Positions 22,101 to 30,907 of a stretch of DNA of 64,000 nt are shown here, piece by piece. Below the pieces are notes generated by a model. That model had not been told where the DNA came from. It saw nothing but the letters and a program-made list of their open reading frames with translations, and did not search any database. Source of the DNA: Orbilia blumenaviensis (Eukaryota > Ascomycota > Orbiliomycetes > Orbiliales > Orbiliaceae). Positions within the stretch are counted from its first letter, which is position 1; the number at the start of each line of letters is the position of its first letter. The stretch lies in the NCBI GenBank assembly GCA_036872755.1, contig JAVHNS010000020.1, positions 186,001 through 250,000 on the forward strand, written 5' to 3'. Position numbers and translations under genes: made by a program.

Positions 22101-22800
22101 CTGCGAAATCGGCGTATTCTTTTGGCATGTGCCGCATCGACTCGCTTTGAGAAGCAGCTTCTTTCAGGACCGTTGCTCCCACTAGTACGGAGTCTTCTAG
22201 TAGGGAGTCGAATTGTTCCGCTTCAACTAGTCCTATGGTGATAACGCGAGGCCCTGCGGCTCGTCGCATTAGAAGATGGCCCGTATTCCAATTAATGTCT
22301 GGGTTATTTTTGCGTAACCACGCGAGTCCCAGTATGAGATCGAATGATCTGATTTCCATGACATCAAAAGAAATAGATTCTTCAAAATTGTCTATTTTCA
22401 TCCCCAAGTCTTCTGTTTTATGCGTGACGCTGCGGCCCAGTGAGGCGCCATTCACTCCTTCGAGTGGGATGACTTCATTCCTTCTCACTAGAGGTATGCC
22501 GTGCCTCGCCGCGAACCGCGTCGCTATGAAGTTGCTAGGTGCACCGCAGTCTATTAATGCTCTGGCTCGCACCGTCTCGCCGTTCCATGATAGTGTTACT
22601 TCTACTACCAAATGGTTGAAATATCCTTCCGGTAGTTTTGTTCCACATATCGCAGCCAGCGTGACGCTGCGTATGACATAGGTACCCTTTTCTCCAGGCG
22701 ACGGGAGTTCTGTCGCCTCCATTATTTTTTTGATCCCTTGTGCTGCGTGCCGCTGCGGCACTGCCTTGCCATGTGGCCAGATTTTCCACATTTGAAGCAA
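19165..22800 (-). CDS. pol: Pol polyprotein: protease, RT, RNase H, integrase, chromodomain
   Basis: A 1,211-codon frame, intact. The real product probably starts by -1 frameshifting at 22725-22731 rather than at 22800. Domain order: a retropepsin-like protease (LIDCGAPSNFI, where Cys replaces the usual Ser/Thr of D[ST]GA), reverse transcriptase (LDLRGAYN, FGLTNAPATFQ, YLDDIL), RNase H (ETDASGFGIG), an integrase HHCC finger (H..H and CDVCQ), a DDE core (MDFIVKL, VSDRGRVFTS, FHPETDGQTERVNQ), and a C-terminal chromodomain (VEKILAEDNF-like start, HYLVKWKGWSLADASWEPEEHL). The PR-RT-RH-IN-chromodomain order defines chromoviruses, whose chromodomain targets insertion to histone-marked chromatin. 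Confidence 0.95.
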   Translation of the reverse strand: MLQMWKIWPHGKAVPQRHAAQGIKKIMEATELPSPGEKGTYVIRSVTLAAICGTKLPEGYFNHLVVEVTLSWNGETVRARALIDCGAPSNFIATRFAARHGIPLVRRNEVIPLEGVNGASLGRSVTHKTEDLGMKIDNFEESISFDVMEIRSFDLILGLAWLRKNNPDINWNTGHLLMRRAAGPRVITIGLVEAEQFDSLLEDSVLVGATVLKEAASQSESMRHMPKEYADFADLGEKEAADKLPEHQPWDHKIPLVRDTAPPFGPIYKLSPTEDEALKLYIEEMESKGFIRESSSPAGAPILFVKKKDGSLRLCVDYRALNNITIKNRYPLPLIDGLLDQLRGAKIFTKLDLRGAYNLVRIAAGEEWKTAFRTRYGLYEYLVMPFGLTNAPATFQSLLNALFRDLLDTFVIIYLDDILIFSKDYKSHVEHVRTVLQRLKAASLYVKAEKCEFHKEKVDFLGFTVSTRGISMDESKVEAVHQWKAPQNIKQLQSFLGFVNFYHRFLARHSAIAEPITRLLSKEKTWEWGEEQQAAFERIKRKFTTEIVLPYYDWKRRTAVETDASGFGIGACLSQQDEEGRWHPVCFWSRKMSGAERNYEVFDQEMLAVVEALRHWAAYLKGAQFQIIIYSDHRSLTYFTTSKRLNARQVRWSEELADYDFTIQYRPGKDNAAADALSRQIEYTEGHDRSLPPPLLKAGQLVAAIRSRPLGTLALISAGFSQDINNIKKAYLKDEKVKRIISAIQRDDTAYTTGYTLEEDGTLRFEGRLYIPNVLKLRKDAVHRVHDAPLAGHFGYRKTQELFSRNYYFPGYTGFIYKYIAGCDVCQRNKTIRRLKKGKLLPLPVPDAPWRSISMDFIVKLPPSRDPTLGDASPEFDTIWVVVDRLTKFAYFVPLRGEPQAEELAQAYVKHLIHNGLPDDFVSDRGRVFTSKFIASLCEATGIARKQSTAFHPETDGQTERVNQILEQLIRNYCNYKQNDWVGLLPLAAFAYNNTYQVTIKMTPFFAKHGYHPRFEANHLVRNKVPAAEERIEELKLLHQACKLEMKQAQNDQARYSDSRRDETPEYEVGQKVMLSSKNIDTKRPSAKLEARFLGPYRITARIGTHAYELALPKKMRQHNVFHVSLLEPYIINEIHPAPPEPQHVEVEGEEEWEIEKILAEDNFKKGARSRTETKHYLVKWKGWSLADASWEPEEHLLHAEAKIRDFKRTL

Positions 22801-23678
22801 AGGTTGCTCGCTCTGTAACGCTTATACTCGCTGGGGGATAATCTTCTTTGCTGGAAGGCGTCTATTTCCATAGGATCTGGTTGATCTAATACCGGTGCGG
22901 CTTGCTGCGGTACGACTTGGGCTTGTGGGTTATGAGGTAAACTATTTCGGGTTTGATGATTCTTGATATGTAGGTCTTGCAGTCCCTCGACGCGAACCGC
23001 TAACTGTATGAGCTCCTGTAGATCTTTGGGTCCCCCCGACATGCTGCCAGTCGCAGCGAGGATAGCCTTCTGAATTTTCTCTTTAAGGCCTTTGTGGTAA
23101 AGGGTACGTAGGGTGTCCTCATGCCATAGGGGTAGTTTGGCTCGTAGCGTGTTGAAGCGGGTCGTGTAGTCGGTAACTTTGCCTTCTTGTCGTATCTTCA
23201 GGATAGCAAGTCTGGCTACTTCTTCTTCGTTCAAGTCCCCGAAGTGAGTCGTGACGGCTCGCTCGAACGCCTCCCATGTTGCTAGCTCTGGGGGGGTTTT
23301 GCCTGTGTTCATCAGAGCCACTAGAGGTTCGGACCACTCAGCCGCAGTGCCTCGCAGCTGGTTGAGGGCGAAATTAATTTTGCGTTCCTCGTTATTTTCG
23401 AACATCCAGCGGTTGGAGTTAAAGAACAATCTCATCTGATGAATGAAGGCTCGCGTCTTGCCGCGGTCACCCGTAAATTCGTCTGGCCTATTAACCAGCT
23501 TTGCGAATTGGGTAGCTATAGCTAGACTGTCGTCTCTGGGTCGTGGGGCGAGCTGCTGCGTTCCACTGCTTCCCGAAGGTCCAGGACCCGAAGGTCCAGG
23601 ACCCGTTGGGCTCTGTGGAGCGCTTTGCATTAACTCGTCCTCTCCGGTGGACGCTGCGGGTACTTGCGAGGCGCTCAT
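22722..23678 (-). CDS. gag: Gag polyprotein of the chromovirus
   Basis: A 318-aa frame from ATG 23678 to TAA 22722-22724. The N-terminal third is Pro/Ser/Gly-rich. The middle matches Ty3/Gypsy capsid proteins (TQFAKLVNRPDEFTGDRGKT, FALNQLRGTAAEW, LAILKIRQEGKVTDYTTRF). The C-terminus has one CCHC zinc knuckle (CFKCGKSGHMARQC) for RNA binding. It forms the virus-like particle that packages element RNA. Its last codons overlap the start of the pol frame, with a heptamer of A just before the stop. Confidence 0.95.
   Translation of the reverse strand: MSASQVPAASTGEDELMQSAPQSPTGPGPSGPGPSGSSGTQQLAPRPRDDSLAIATQFAKLVNRPDEFTGDRGKTRAFIHQMRLFFNSNRWMFENNEERKINFALNQLRGTAAEWSEPLVALMNTGKTPPELATWEAFERAVTTHFGDLNEEEVARLAILKIRQEGKVTDYTTRFNTLRAKLPLWHEDTLRTLYHKGLKEKIQKAILAATGSMSGGPKDLQELIQLAVRVEGLQDLHIKNHQTRNSLPHNPQAQVVPQQAAPVLDQPDPMEIDAFQQRRLSPSEYKRYRASNLCFKCGKSGHMARQCRSGTQHKGSKK
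22725..22731 (-). promoter_or_regulatory. Probable -1 ribosomal frameshift site between gag and pol
   Basis: The last gag codons read TCA AAA AAA TAA on the minus strand, so the A AAA AAA heptamer sits directly before the stop. Slipping one base back continues as AAA AAA ATA ATG GAG into the open pol frame. Pol lies in the -1 frame relative to gag (start offset 878 nt, 2 mod 3). Confidence 0.7.
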
Positions 23679-23697
23679 GGTAGTAGGTTGAAAGATG

Positions 23698-23707
23698 GTC
23701 TTTTAAT
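23698..23707 (-). other. Candidate self-primer binding site
   Basis: One base inside the 5' LTR edge, the element strand reads ATTAAAAGAC. This is exactly complementary to GTCTTTTAAT within the same LTR (23787-23778). No TGG-starting tRNA primer site is present. Tf1/sushi retrotransposons prime reverse transcription with the 5' end of their own RNA, which fits this arrangement. Confidence 0.65.
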
Positions 23708-23708
23708 A

Positions 23709-24038
23709 TGTAAGGTTATATGTGCGAGAGTGTGCGTGTCACGACGGTTGAGAATATGACCTTAGTTATGGTTATAGATTAAAAGACAAGGAGCTATATA
23801 CATGACTGCTATCTATGCTTTATATACTGAAGGATATGCGTATCACAGCGTCAGGCCGCGGCTCTCTATTGCTTCCGGATCAAGGGAACTGAACTGACGT
23901 TGGCCCGAGGACCGAAGTTGCCCGGGTGGGTCTCCGGGTGGGTCGCCGCGTGTTCGTGTTGCCCGGACCGGGTAGCTCTAGCCGTTGTGTTGACCTTGTT
24001 GTATTTTGCGCACCACCGCGTGGGTGCGCGGCCTGACA
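23709..24038 (-). repeat. 5' LTR of the chromovirus
   Basis: 330 bp copy next to gag. On the minus strand TATATAAAG is followed 39 nt later by GTCTTTTAAT (23787-23778), which is the proposed transcript start and self-primer. The LTR ends CTTACA just before the primer-binding site. Confidence 0.95.
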
Positions 24039-24043
24039 CCGCT

Positions 24044-25094
24044 AGCCACAACCTGATCAACAACAGAGGGAATTTGTCAGAAAGACTCGAGATTCTGGAG
24101 CGAAATGAGAATTTTATTGAAAATGAAATACTGGAGATCTTTATCCCTGATGGCTATAAAATGGACCCAAGTTCTAAAAACGCAAGAAACAACTACAGGG
24201 CTATTATTACACAAGCAAAAGATTATAAATTAAGACAAAATTATATTCCAAAAGGTTTCGGATTTTCTCTTAAACTCAGCTATGATTTACTGAGAGGCCA
24301 ATTGGTAGAGCTTAGTGGATATAGGGTTGACTCATCGCCTGGCAACCCAGACACAAGCTCGGGATCTTGTATCCGTTCCTGGCCGGGTCAACTGGAGTAC
24401 GAAGTGACGACGGAACCTGGGTTGACGGGGTCTTCCGTATATCTGCCTTATAAGGGACATGAAGTTGTGGTTGCTATTTAGTAAGTATTATTAATATTGT
24501 TTTATATGCGGCTTTTTAACAATAAATAATAGCCATAATCAGAAAATGAACAGTAGAGGAGTTGGAATTCATCCTGATGAAAAAGTTCTTTGCAACATAT
24601 TTTGTTTGGTTAAAGTAGGTTACTATGGCAAATCATTAAAAGTGTTTAAACTATATATATACGAACTAAAAATATATCTCTGATTTTTGGGATATCGCGA
24701 ATTTAGTAGAGTGCATTTAGGAGCAGATAGACTGGACACTATATTTAATATCTTTCCTGATTATTTATTAGCAGCAGCACAGAAAGAACAAATTAAACCT
24801 CTCTACATATTCTGTTTCAAACATCCTCCAAATTGGCCAGAAGAAAGGAGTAAGAATGAGAAATGGGTGGTTTGGGATACTGTTAGGCAAACGGTCGCTC
24901 TAACTGAACACTTGCGGGAATCCTGTTTCGTGAGGATTGTCGAGAGAAACCGCAGAAAGAGCGAATTCTATGTCGTAGTGGCTATCGAAGACAAAATGCC
25001 AGTGTTGGTCGAGTTAAGGATGCAGGCCGCTGGGATTATTCAACAGGACATCGAACTTGGGGCTAGGGGAACAACAGGAATTTCATTCTATTAA
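24044..25094 (+). pseudogene. V8-like serine peptidase gene split by the retrotransposon
   Basis: Two exons follow the element: 24044-24480 and 24707-25094, joined by a 226-nt intron (GTAAGT donor, TTTAG acceptor). Removing the element and one CCGCT copy joins this frame exactly to the frame left of the element (ACC GCT then AGC CAC). Although weak, the pattern resembles V8/glutamyl-endopeptidase-like proteins: IPDGYKMD, NNYRAIIT, KGFGFSLKL, ELSGYRVD, then LEYEVTTEPGLTGSSVYLPYKGHEVVVAI. In the family the last block is GxSGSP and the middle one NDY. Here the catalytic Ser position is Thr and the Asp position is Asn. So the gene was probably inactive, or a pseudo-enzyme, before the insertion. 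The upstream His region is not recognisable in the 16.89-16.94 kb flank. Confidence 0.5.
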
Positions 25095-25835
25095 AGGCAG
25101 GCTTGGTCAGGTAAGCAGTAATCACGATATCACAATACGTTAGAATCGTGTTGACAATTATATAGTTTAATCTATTCCAATTTGAATAGGAATGTGTCTG
25201 TTGGAGCTGTCATATTTAGGGCTTGCCAACGGACTGTTTGCTTTTTTTGTTATCTCACCTCATTTTGCTCTATGGATTGTTTATCTTTTTTTAAAAAATG
25301 TTTCCTCCCACGCCAATTACCTCTATTAGTCTTTTCTCTACCTAATTCAGAAATTCGAGAATTTTCAAATATTATCTATCAATTCCGGAGAAGCCTAACT
25401 CTTCAGCCACTTTACCCATCATACTGATTGCAATGTCGAAGGTTTCCCTGCCTCCTCTACACCCACCACTTTCGATATGTGACACCAGTCCGCTGAGAGA
25501 TTTGAATTGTTTGACTTTACCCTTAGGCTCCAATTCGATGAATGATAACTAACAGTGGTATAATTTGGGAGCGTGGGTTGGTGAATCTAAATGCTGCTTC
25601 AAGTCGAAGGGTTTTGCAAATATTTTCTTACAAATCTGACACTGCTTTGGGTTTACAGGTTCGGAGACTACTATGGCGGAGGAGCCTAAGGACCCCGGTG
25701 CTAAATCCGAGCAGTCTGAACCCAGCGATGTAACGTCAAGGTTATCTTGTGGCTATGACCATGGCGGCCGTTATTTGAGACCATCTGGAATTCGAATGAT
25801 CCTTGGCTACCATCGGAGTCTGGGGTCAGAACCCC
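25095..25835. other. Intergenic, no gene seen
   Basis: 3' flanks of the split peptidase gene and the minus-strand C2H2 gene. A short hydrophobic frame near 25200-25310 has no family signature. Confidence 0.45.
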
Positions 25836-26411
25836 CTAACTTGAGAGAGATAATTTTTCTATTGCCTCCCCGAGTTCTGATTCCTCAGTTTCAAGCTCAG
25901 TGGTGCCCCGTTGGTAGTCTTCTAACAATTTGAGAGCGCCCGGAACCGTAATCAAAGACTTCGTATCCCTTTTGTAGAGGATCCGACTGATATTCTGGCG
26001 GCTGTGCCCACCTTTGTATGCCTCGCTTTCAAGGTGTTCGATGAATCCTCTGAGTTTCCTAAAGGTTTTCCGGCATTTCTCGCTCAGACACGAATATTTG
26101 TTTGGGCACTGGTGCTTGCGCTTGGAATTCTTGGATGTAAAATCGCGGCCGCAGTATCCGCACACGAATACCTTCGGAATATTTTTTCTCTGACTTTGCT
26201 TACCCTTTTTCTCTTTTTTGGCATTCCGGGCCTCCTCGTGCTCCGCCAGATGATTATTGAACCCATTTTCATCGAAATAGTTTTTCTGGCAGTCTGCACA
26301 GGTAATCGGTGCGGACGGGATATCGCAACCGGTCCACATATGTCGCAACAAGATGTGGAGGTTATACATGTCGGTCTCGGTGCAGTAGTCACCACATGTG
26401 CAGCAGTGCAA
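25836..26411 (-). CDS. C2H2 zinc-finger protein, fungal HLES type
   Basis: 191 codons with several Cys/His pairs: CCTCGDYC..HILLRH, CADCQKNYFDENGFNNHLAEH, CGYCGRDFTSKNSKRKHQC, and C..KCRKTFRKLRGFIEHLES. The last HLES block recurs in a fungal C2H2 family. The first codon of the frame is TTG, and a stop lies just upstream, so the true start is either the ATG 14 codons in or a small upstream exon ending at an AAAAG acceptor. The C-terminus has a predicted amphipathic region and an acidic Glu-rich end. Nucleic-acid binding is likely; the target is unknown. Confidence 0.7.
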   Translation of the reverse strand: MHCCTCGDYCTETDMYNLHILLRHMWTGCDIPSAPITCADCQKNYFDENGFNNHLAEHEEARNAKKEKKGKQSQRKNIPKVFVCGYCGRDFTSKNSKRKHQCPNKYSCLSEKCRKTFRKLRGFIEHLESEAYKGGHSRQNISRILYKRDTKSLITVPGALKLLEDYQRGTTELETEESELGEAIEKLSLSS

Positions 26412-27488
26412 GGCTGGCTTTTATCATTTGACAGCTGCCAATGCCTTGCACCAATGACATTCCTCAGATGCCTTTTTTTTTTTTTTTTTTCGGGAGTATA
26501 TATATGCAGTTGTGGATCTTATCGTATGATTGTGTTCAAACCCGTAGAAGCGTTAACGTGTTGGGTCGATCAATGTTGTTAATGTATGGTTTGCGGTGTT
26601 TACATGTTGACTACAATTTAGAACACGTCAATTCCAATAGCTATAGAAAATTCGTAGTTGCAGCTTCTGGCGACTACAAAAGTTGGGGGAGAAATTTGGA
26701 CGTTAGGTTTTTTTTCCGGTTTGAAGTCGAGAAGACGGTTGCCCGACTCCTCAAAGTGTCCTCGACCTCAGGCAACATTAGATTTCGCGCGTGCATAGGA
26801 ATCCTTGTCCCACACATATCGATTACGCAACCGGCGGTTGGGTTACACAAGACGAAGGGGCTAATTCTCGGCACGGAGGATGCCTAGTATGAAGCGGCCG
26901 TTTGAAAACGGCCACGGTCTTGCATATATAATTTAGCAAAGACACTAATTACAGGTCACCTATCTTGCTGTTTGTCTATACACCTGGAAATCTTTGGGTC
27001 GAAAGATTGTGTTTGCGTTCGCGCTTGCTTGTAACTAGACCACTTTGCTCTGTAGAACCTCAATGTAGCTGCCTCTCATTGCCAGATTATTTCTAACGAA
27101 GTGGAACCTACGAAGCAAATTTCATAAAGATCCGAGAGCTTTCCCCGTCGTCAGTTCGCCCTTGGGACCCAATCCCTGAGGGGTATTGTTGCAGTTTTTG
27201 TGTTGTGTGGTCAAATGGCTTGGCACTGTCCTTCTCGCAGCCATTGACTTGAACCGGAGCAAACCAAATTCTACAAACCAATTTCACTACATTGCTCGAA
27301 AGTATCCCAGCTTAAGAGCACCTCGCCTTAGATTGTATCTCTCGAAGTAGGATGGATAGATTGATGGCGGTATCAGGGATCGCGAAATTCTTGATAAAAC
27401 CACCCCCCATAAGGGTTGAGGATCTGGATGTGGATATCTATGATGTCAACGAAGGGTTAGCCACACCCTCAATCAACGGGTAAGCTTC
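26412..27488. other. Gene-free stretch with poly-T run and short hairpin
   Basis: A run of about 20 T at 26471-26490 and a perfect 8-bp inverted repeat with a 2-base spacer at 26896-26913 (GGCCGTTT / AAACGGCC). No coding signature. The last 100 bases are the likely promoter of the BTB gene. Confidence 0.5.
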
Positions 27489-28160
27489 ATGCCTCAGGCC
27501 CCATGGGCAGCCATTTCTGACAAAAAGAAAAAAATGTTCAAAACTAGCGCTTCTTACACGAATACAGATCCAGATCTCACCATTATCGTCGGCCAAGAGC
27601 AAAAAAAGTTTCAAGTTCATAAGGATCTGTTTATCTCGAAATCAAAATTCTTCAAAGCCGCATGCTCGAACTCGCACTTTCGAGAAGGTGTGGAGAATTT
27701 AGTACGGTTACCGGAAATAGATTCGGAGAGCATGATAAGGTTAAGACAATGGTTTTACGAAACCAATTTACCTCTTCCTACGGATATTATTCTCGACGAC
27801 GGATATGAAATTACCTTAAATCTATTAAATGCCGCCGATTTCTTGGAAATTCCAGCGGTGATAACTATAATCACTAAAGCAACACAAAATTACATTTGGA
27901 AATGCAATAGCTGGAAAGGTGATCCCGGAGAAGCCGCGGAGGATGAGCAGAAAAAAGTGGATTTGATGTGTAGGTTATACGAGTGTGGTGGTAAAATTGA
28001 TAGGGAACGGTTGAAAGCTTATCTAAATAACTTGAAGGAGGGGCATAGAATGGGATTGTTTGTTAATGCCCTTAGAGAGGTCGAGGATTGTCATCCTGAT
28101 TTTTTTAATGATACCATGACAGCTGTTTACTCAACGGTTGAAGATGTTAGTCGTCCCTGA
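27489..28160 (+). CDS. BTB/POZ domain protein, intact
   Basis: A 223-codon frame from ATG 27489; a second ATG at 27534 (MFKTSASYTNTDPD) is also possible. Residues about 27-135 form a BTB fold: DLTIIVGQEQKKFQVHKDLF, SKFFKAACS, FREGVENLVRLPEIDSESM, and RQWFYETNLPLP in place of the usual LYTG strand, then NAADFLEIPAV. BTB domains dimerise and often link targets to Cullin-3 ubiquitin ligases. No Kelch, MATH or zinc-finger part is present, as is common for short fungal BTB proteins. Two further damaged BTB loci lie within 4 kb. Confidence 0.85.
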   Translation: MPQAPWAAISDKKKKMFKTSASYTNTDPDLTIIVGQEQKKFQVHKDLFISKSKFFKAACSNSHFREGVENLVRLPEIDSESMIRLRQWFYETNLPLPTDIILDDGYEITLNLLNAADFLEIPAVITIITKATQNYIWKCNSWKGDPGEAAEDEQKKVDLMCRLYECGGKIDRERLKAYLNNLKEGHRMGLFVNALREVEDCHPDFFNDTMTAVYSTVEDVSRP

Positions 28161-29026
28161 ATCGAGTTTATAATTCTCACGCTCATTCTGCTTCCTTATG
28201 TTTTCAACACCACGTCGGATGCGGTCATCAACAGTTGCTGCGTTTGAAACGATTAATGCTCGAGGGCGAGTTCTAGTCACCTTTAGGTCCTCGACATATT
28301 TCATTGAATCCTTGCGTAAAAAATATCCTTAAACTTGGTAATCCACTGGCGAAATCTCTTCAATAGTCCCTGTAAGCTTACTTGCATAATACCACATTAT
28401 ATACCGTCGACTATACAGGAATCGAGATTTGAAAAGATCAGCCAGGGACCCGGACGGTGCCAATGGACATTTGTATCCCCGAAGTTATAGCGTAAGTATT
28501 ATCATCATAACAAAGCCTCGCAAGAAGATAAAAGATAAGAATTCCCATCTAATAACCGTTTACAATCTAGTGAATACAGCCAAAAGCACGGAAAACGACC
28601 AGATCTCATCGTCATCGGAAAGCGAGGTGACGACTGCAGGGTCGAAGTCCACAGAGATATTGTCTATCGATATTCCGTTTTCTTCGCAAGAGCACTGTCG
28701 AAGGTTCCACGAAGGTCTCACGACTTGAACAGACTGGCCGAAATCACCGTACCATGCGCCTCAACGGGATTCTTCTACGCTGCAATTGGATGGATGTACT
28801 ACAAAGAAATACGTCAGGCGTTCCCTTGGCCTGAGACTCGACTTCAACTCTCTAACTGGCCTGCGAGCCTCCTCTATCAAAGTTGGACATCCCGATCACC
28901 CTCGCAGCATCAAAAGAATCTTGATATCGATAGTGTAGGTTTACGGCTAAATCTTGACATTTCGATTCATATAAGCTAACCTTTTAAACTCCGTTTCTGA
29001 GACTATTGTTCTAGAATAGATAGGCC
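28161..29026. other. Intergenic, possible gene remnant
   Basis: Two overlapping open frames (28429-28728 and 28725-28979) have Ser/Glu-rich and Trp-containing stretches but no family signature. They may be exons of an unrecognised or decayed gene. Confidence 0.35.
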
Positions 29027-29970
29027 ATGGACGAATATTCTATCAGCGAGATGGAAGCTACAAAGCAGGAAGATAAAGCCTCTGGACCTAGACAAGGGAA
29101 ACCGTCGTTAATCGCCAAGATCCCTCAACGAAATATGATGCCTGAGGATGCCCGTAAGTTGGATATTGCAAGGTGAACCACACTCTTATCATATGATATC
29201 GCAGGCTCAAATTAGCATATACTAAGATACTTATAGGCTTACACCAGATGACAAGTTCGCAGACCTCGAAGTGTCCGTTCCTGGCAGAGTTGTGGATGCT
29301 ACTTCGGGCGAAGTGGCTCAGAAGCCCAAACATTATAAGCTTCACTGTTCTATAGTCGGGCCCCAGTCTACCTTTTTTGAGGGTAAATTTCGTGAGATCG
29401 AAATCCTCAATAAAGCCGGTGATGCTTTCACTTGGACTGGGAAACTGAAGGGATGTTTGATAGAGTTCTCTCCTGGCTCTATCGAGGGAACGGCGTGAAG
29501 GATACCGACACTCTTTCCATAACCTGGAGTCTTCATATTTCAACTCATCATCTAGGAATCTTACCTTTCAGACTTCAGATCCTGATAACCGTTGCCGCAC
29601 CTTCATACCGAGAAAAATTTCCCGGAGTTAATCCCGAAATTGCCATCGGCTTCCTAAGTCACGTTTACCGTTCAATCGATAGCATCCACGCCCCGAAGCC
29701 TGGAAAATCTTAGACGACCTATGCGTTCGATTCATTGAGAAGACGTCGGTAGGAACTATCGTCGAGGTCCTGAAGCGGGACAACCTTCCCTTATGCTTCA
29801 AACAGCAGATTGCCAACAAATTCACCCCGCTAAGATTCCTCCCACCCCTTCCAATGTCCACGATAGATGTGCTACGCTTTCGGCACCTAAACGAGGCAAA
29901 AAATAAACTCAGAAGATTGTACACCGCGGCTTCATATGCGGCGGTAGCGGAACGATACATCAACCAATAG
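29027..29970 (+). pseudogene. BTB/POZ gene with two single-base frame breaks
   Basis: Exon 1 runs from ATG 29027 to 29172; a 64-nt intron 29173-29236 (GTGAAC donor, TACTAAG branch) leads into KFADLEVSVPGRVVDATSG and YKLHCSIVGPQSTFFEGKF, a BTB start. The fold then continues in another frame (MFDRVLSWLYRGN) and ends in a third frame (DDLCVRFIEKTSVGTIVEVL to a TAG at 29968). The breaks lie at a TTT run (29426-29428) and a CCCC run (29691-29694). Each would be healed by one extra base. This is either a young pseudogene or homopolymer errors in the assembly. Confidence 0.65.
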
Positions 29971-30275
29971 CTACTATTCATCATAATATTTCATTCTCTT
30001 CACACCGAGACTCCACCACATCTTTTACTCTCTTCGGTCATATCACGGCAGATAGATACAAATACGTCGTAGAGGCACAAAATGCAACAAATCTCAAAAC
30101 TTGAATGAAAAGCAGATAAGACACGAGATTGGAACGCTCATATTAAAAAATGAAATTTAATTCCTTTGATTCCCTAATAGTATGAAAGGAGACACAGAAA
30201 GATAAAAGAAAGAAAGCAAGAAAGAACAAAGGAAAATAGAGGAAAGCCAAATTTATCCTCGCTGTCTTATTAGGT

Positions 30276-30847
30276 TTAGAAGATAATCCGCCACGTCATG
30301 GTTCTCATTGCGCGATGGAGAGAAACTTTGAAAGTATAGAAGAAAAGATGTGTATCTGCTTTAAAAAGCGGTAAATGGCGGTAGGCAGAGTCCCCAGCAG
30401 GACTTTTTGGAAATTCTGTGCTCTCTGGGTTTTCCGGAGCAGATTTCACTAGATTCTTGGCTTCTGCGAGAGACGGCATAGCTCTAGGGTCCCCAGAGAA
30501 AGGCTTCACTGTTATGTGGGTCGCGTCGAACGGATGGCTTATCATTGATGTCCTTATCGGCTGGGAAATAGCTCGGTCACGGTTACGGCCACGAATCCCA
30601 GTCTTGGCTCGATTCATGAAAGAGGAGAAAAAGGTAGCGGTCGTGTTTTCCTTCTCTTTGCTAGTGTCTTTGTGAATCGATACTTTCTCCATGACACCCT
30701 CGAAGAACTCTTTGGTTCTAGACTCGTGTCTATTAGTGGCAACAGTTCCTCCGGTGTGAATTCGGGCGAGGTGAAGGTATCCTGTGGAGCAATGGTGGCA
30801 GGCTTGGCTCCAGACCCTTGAACTGGTGTGGACGGCTTGAGCAGCAT
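30276..30847 (-). CDS. Ser/Pro-rich protein with CRIB-like motif
   Basis: Two overlapping minus-strand frames, 30847-30614 and 30692-30276, look like one protein. The first (residues MLLKPSTPVQGSG...TPEELLPLIDTSLEPK) runs into another frame, and the second holds SMISHPFDATHITVKPFSGDP. The ISxP...H..H/T..V pattern resembles a CRIB motif, which binds Cdc42/Rac GTPases. A frame change near 30705-30715 is needed, by a small intron or one missing base in AAAG. Without it, the ATG at 30692 gives a 138-aa protein. Function is not assigned beyond this weak motif. Confidence 0.45.
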
Positions 30848-30907
30848 CCCGTCAAGAATAGAAACACTTCCTTTCTCTTCTTTCTGTTTCTCCCTCTTAA
30901 GGATTTC

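Larger units (their letters stand above)
16945..24038 (-). mobile_element. Full-length Ty3/Gypsy chromovirus (Tf1/sushi-like)
   Basis: 7,094 bp bounded by two 330-bp LTRs, 16945-17274 and 23709-24038. They read identical and start TG and end CA in both orientations. A 5-bp duplication CCGCT flanks the element (16940-16944 and 24039-24043). The sense strand is minus: gag 23678-22722, pol 22800-19165 with a C-terminal chromodomain. The purine-rich tract abutting the 3' LTR lies at about 17275-17287 (GGAGAGAGGGATGG-like on the minus strand, with one T). LTR identity and intact frames mean a recent insertion. An extra gene runs antisense at 18108-18983. Confidence 0.95.

Noticed and set aside
29384..29452. 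A short intron (GTAAAT to GAAG) to repair the BTB gene
   Set aside because: It would remove the middle of the BTB fold, which is otherwise readable; a one-base break fits better.
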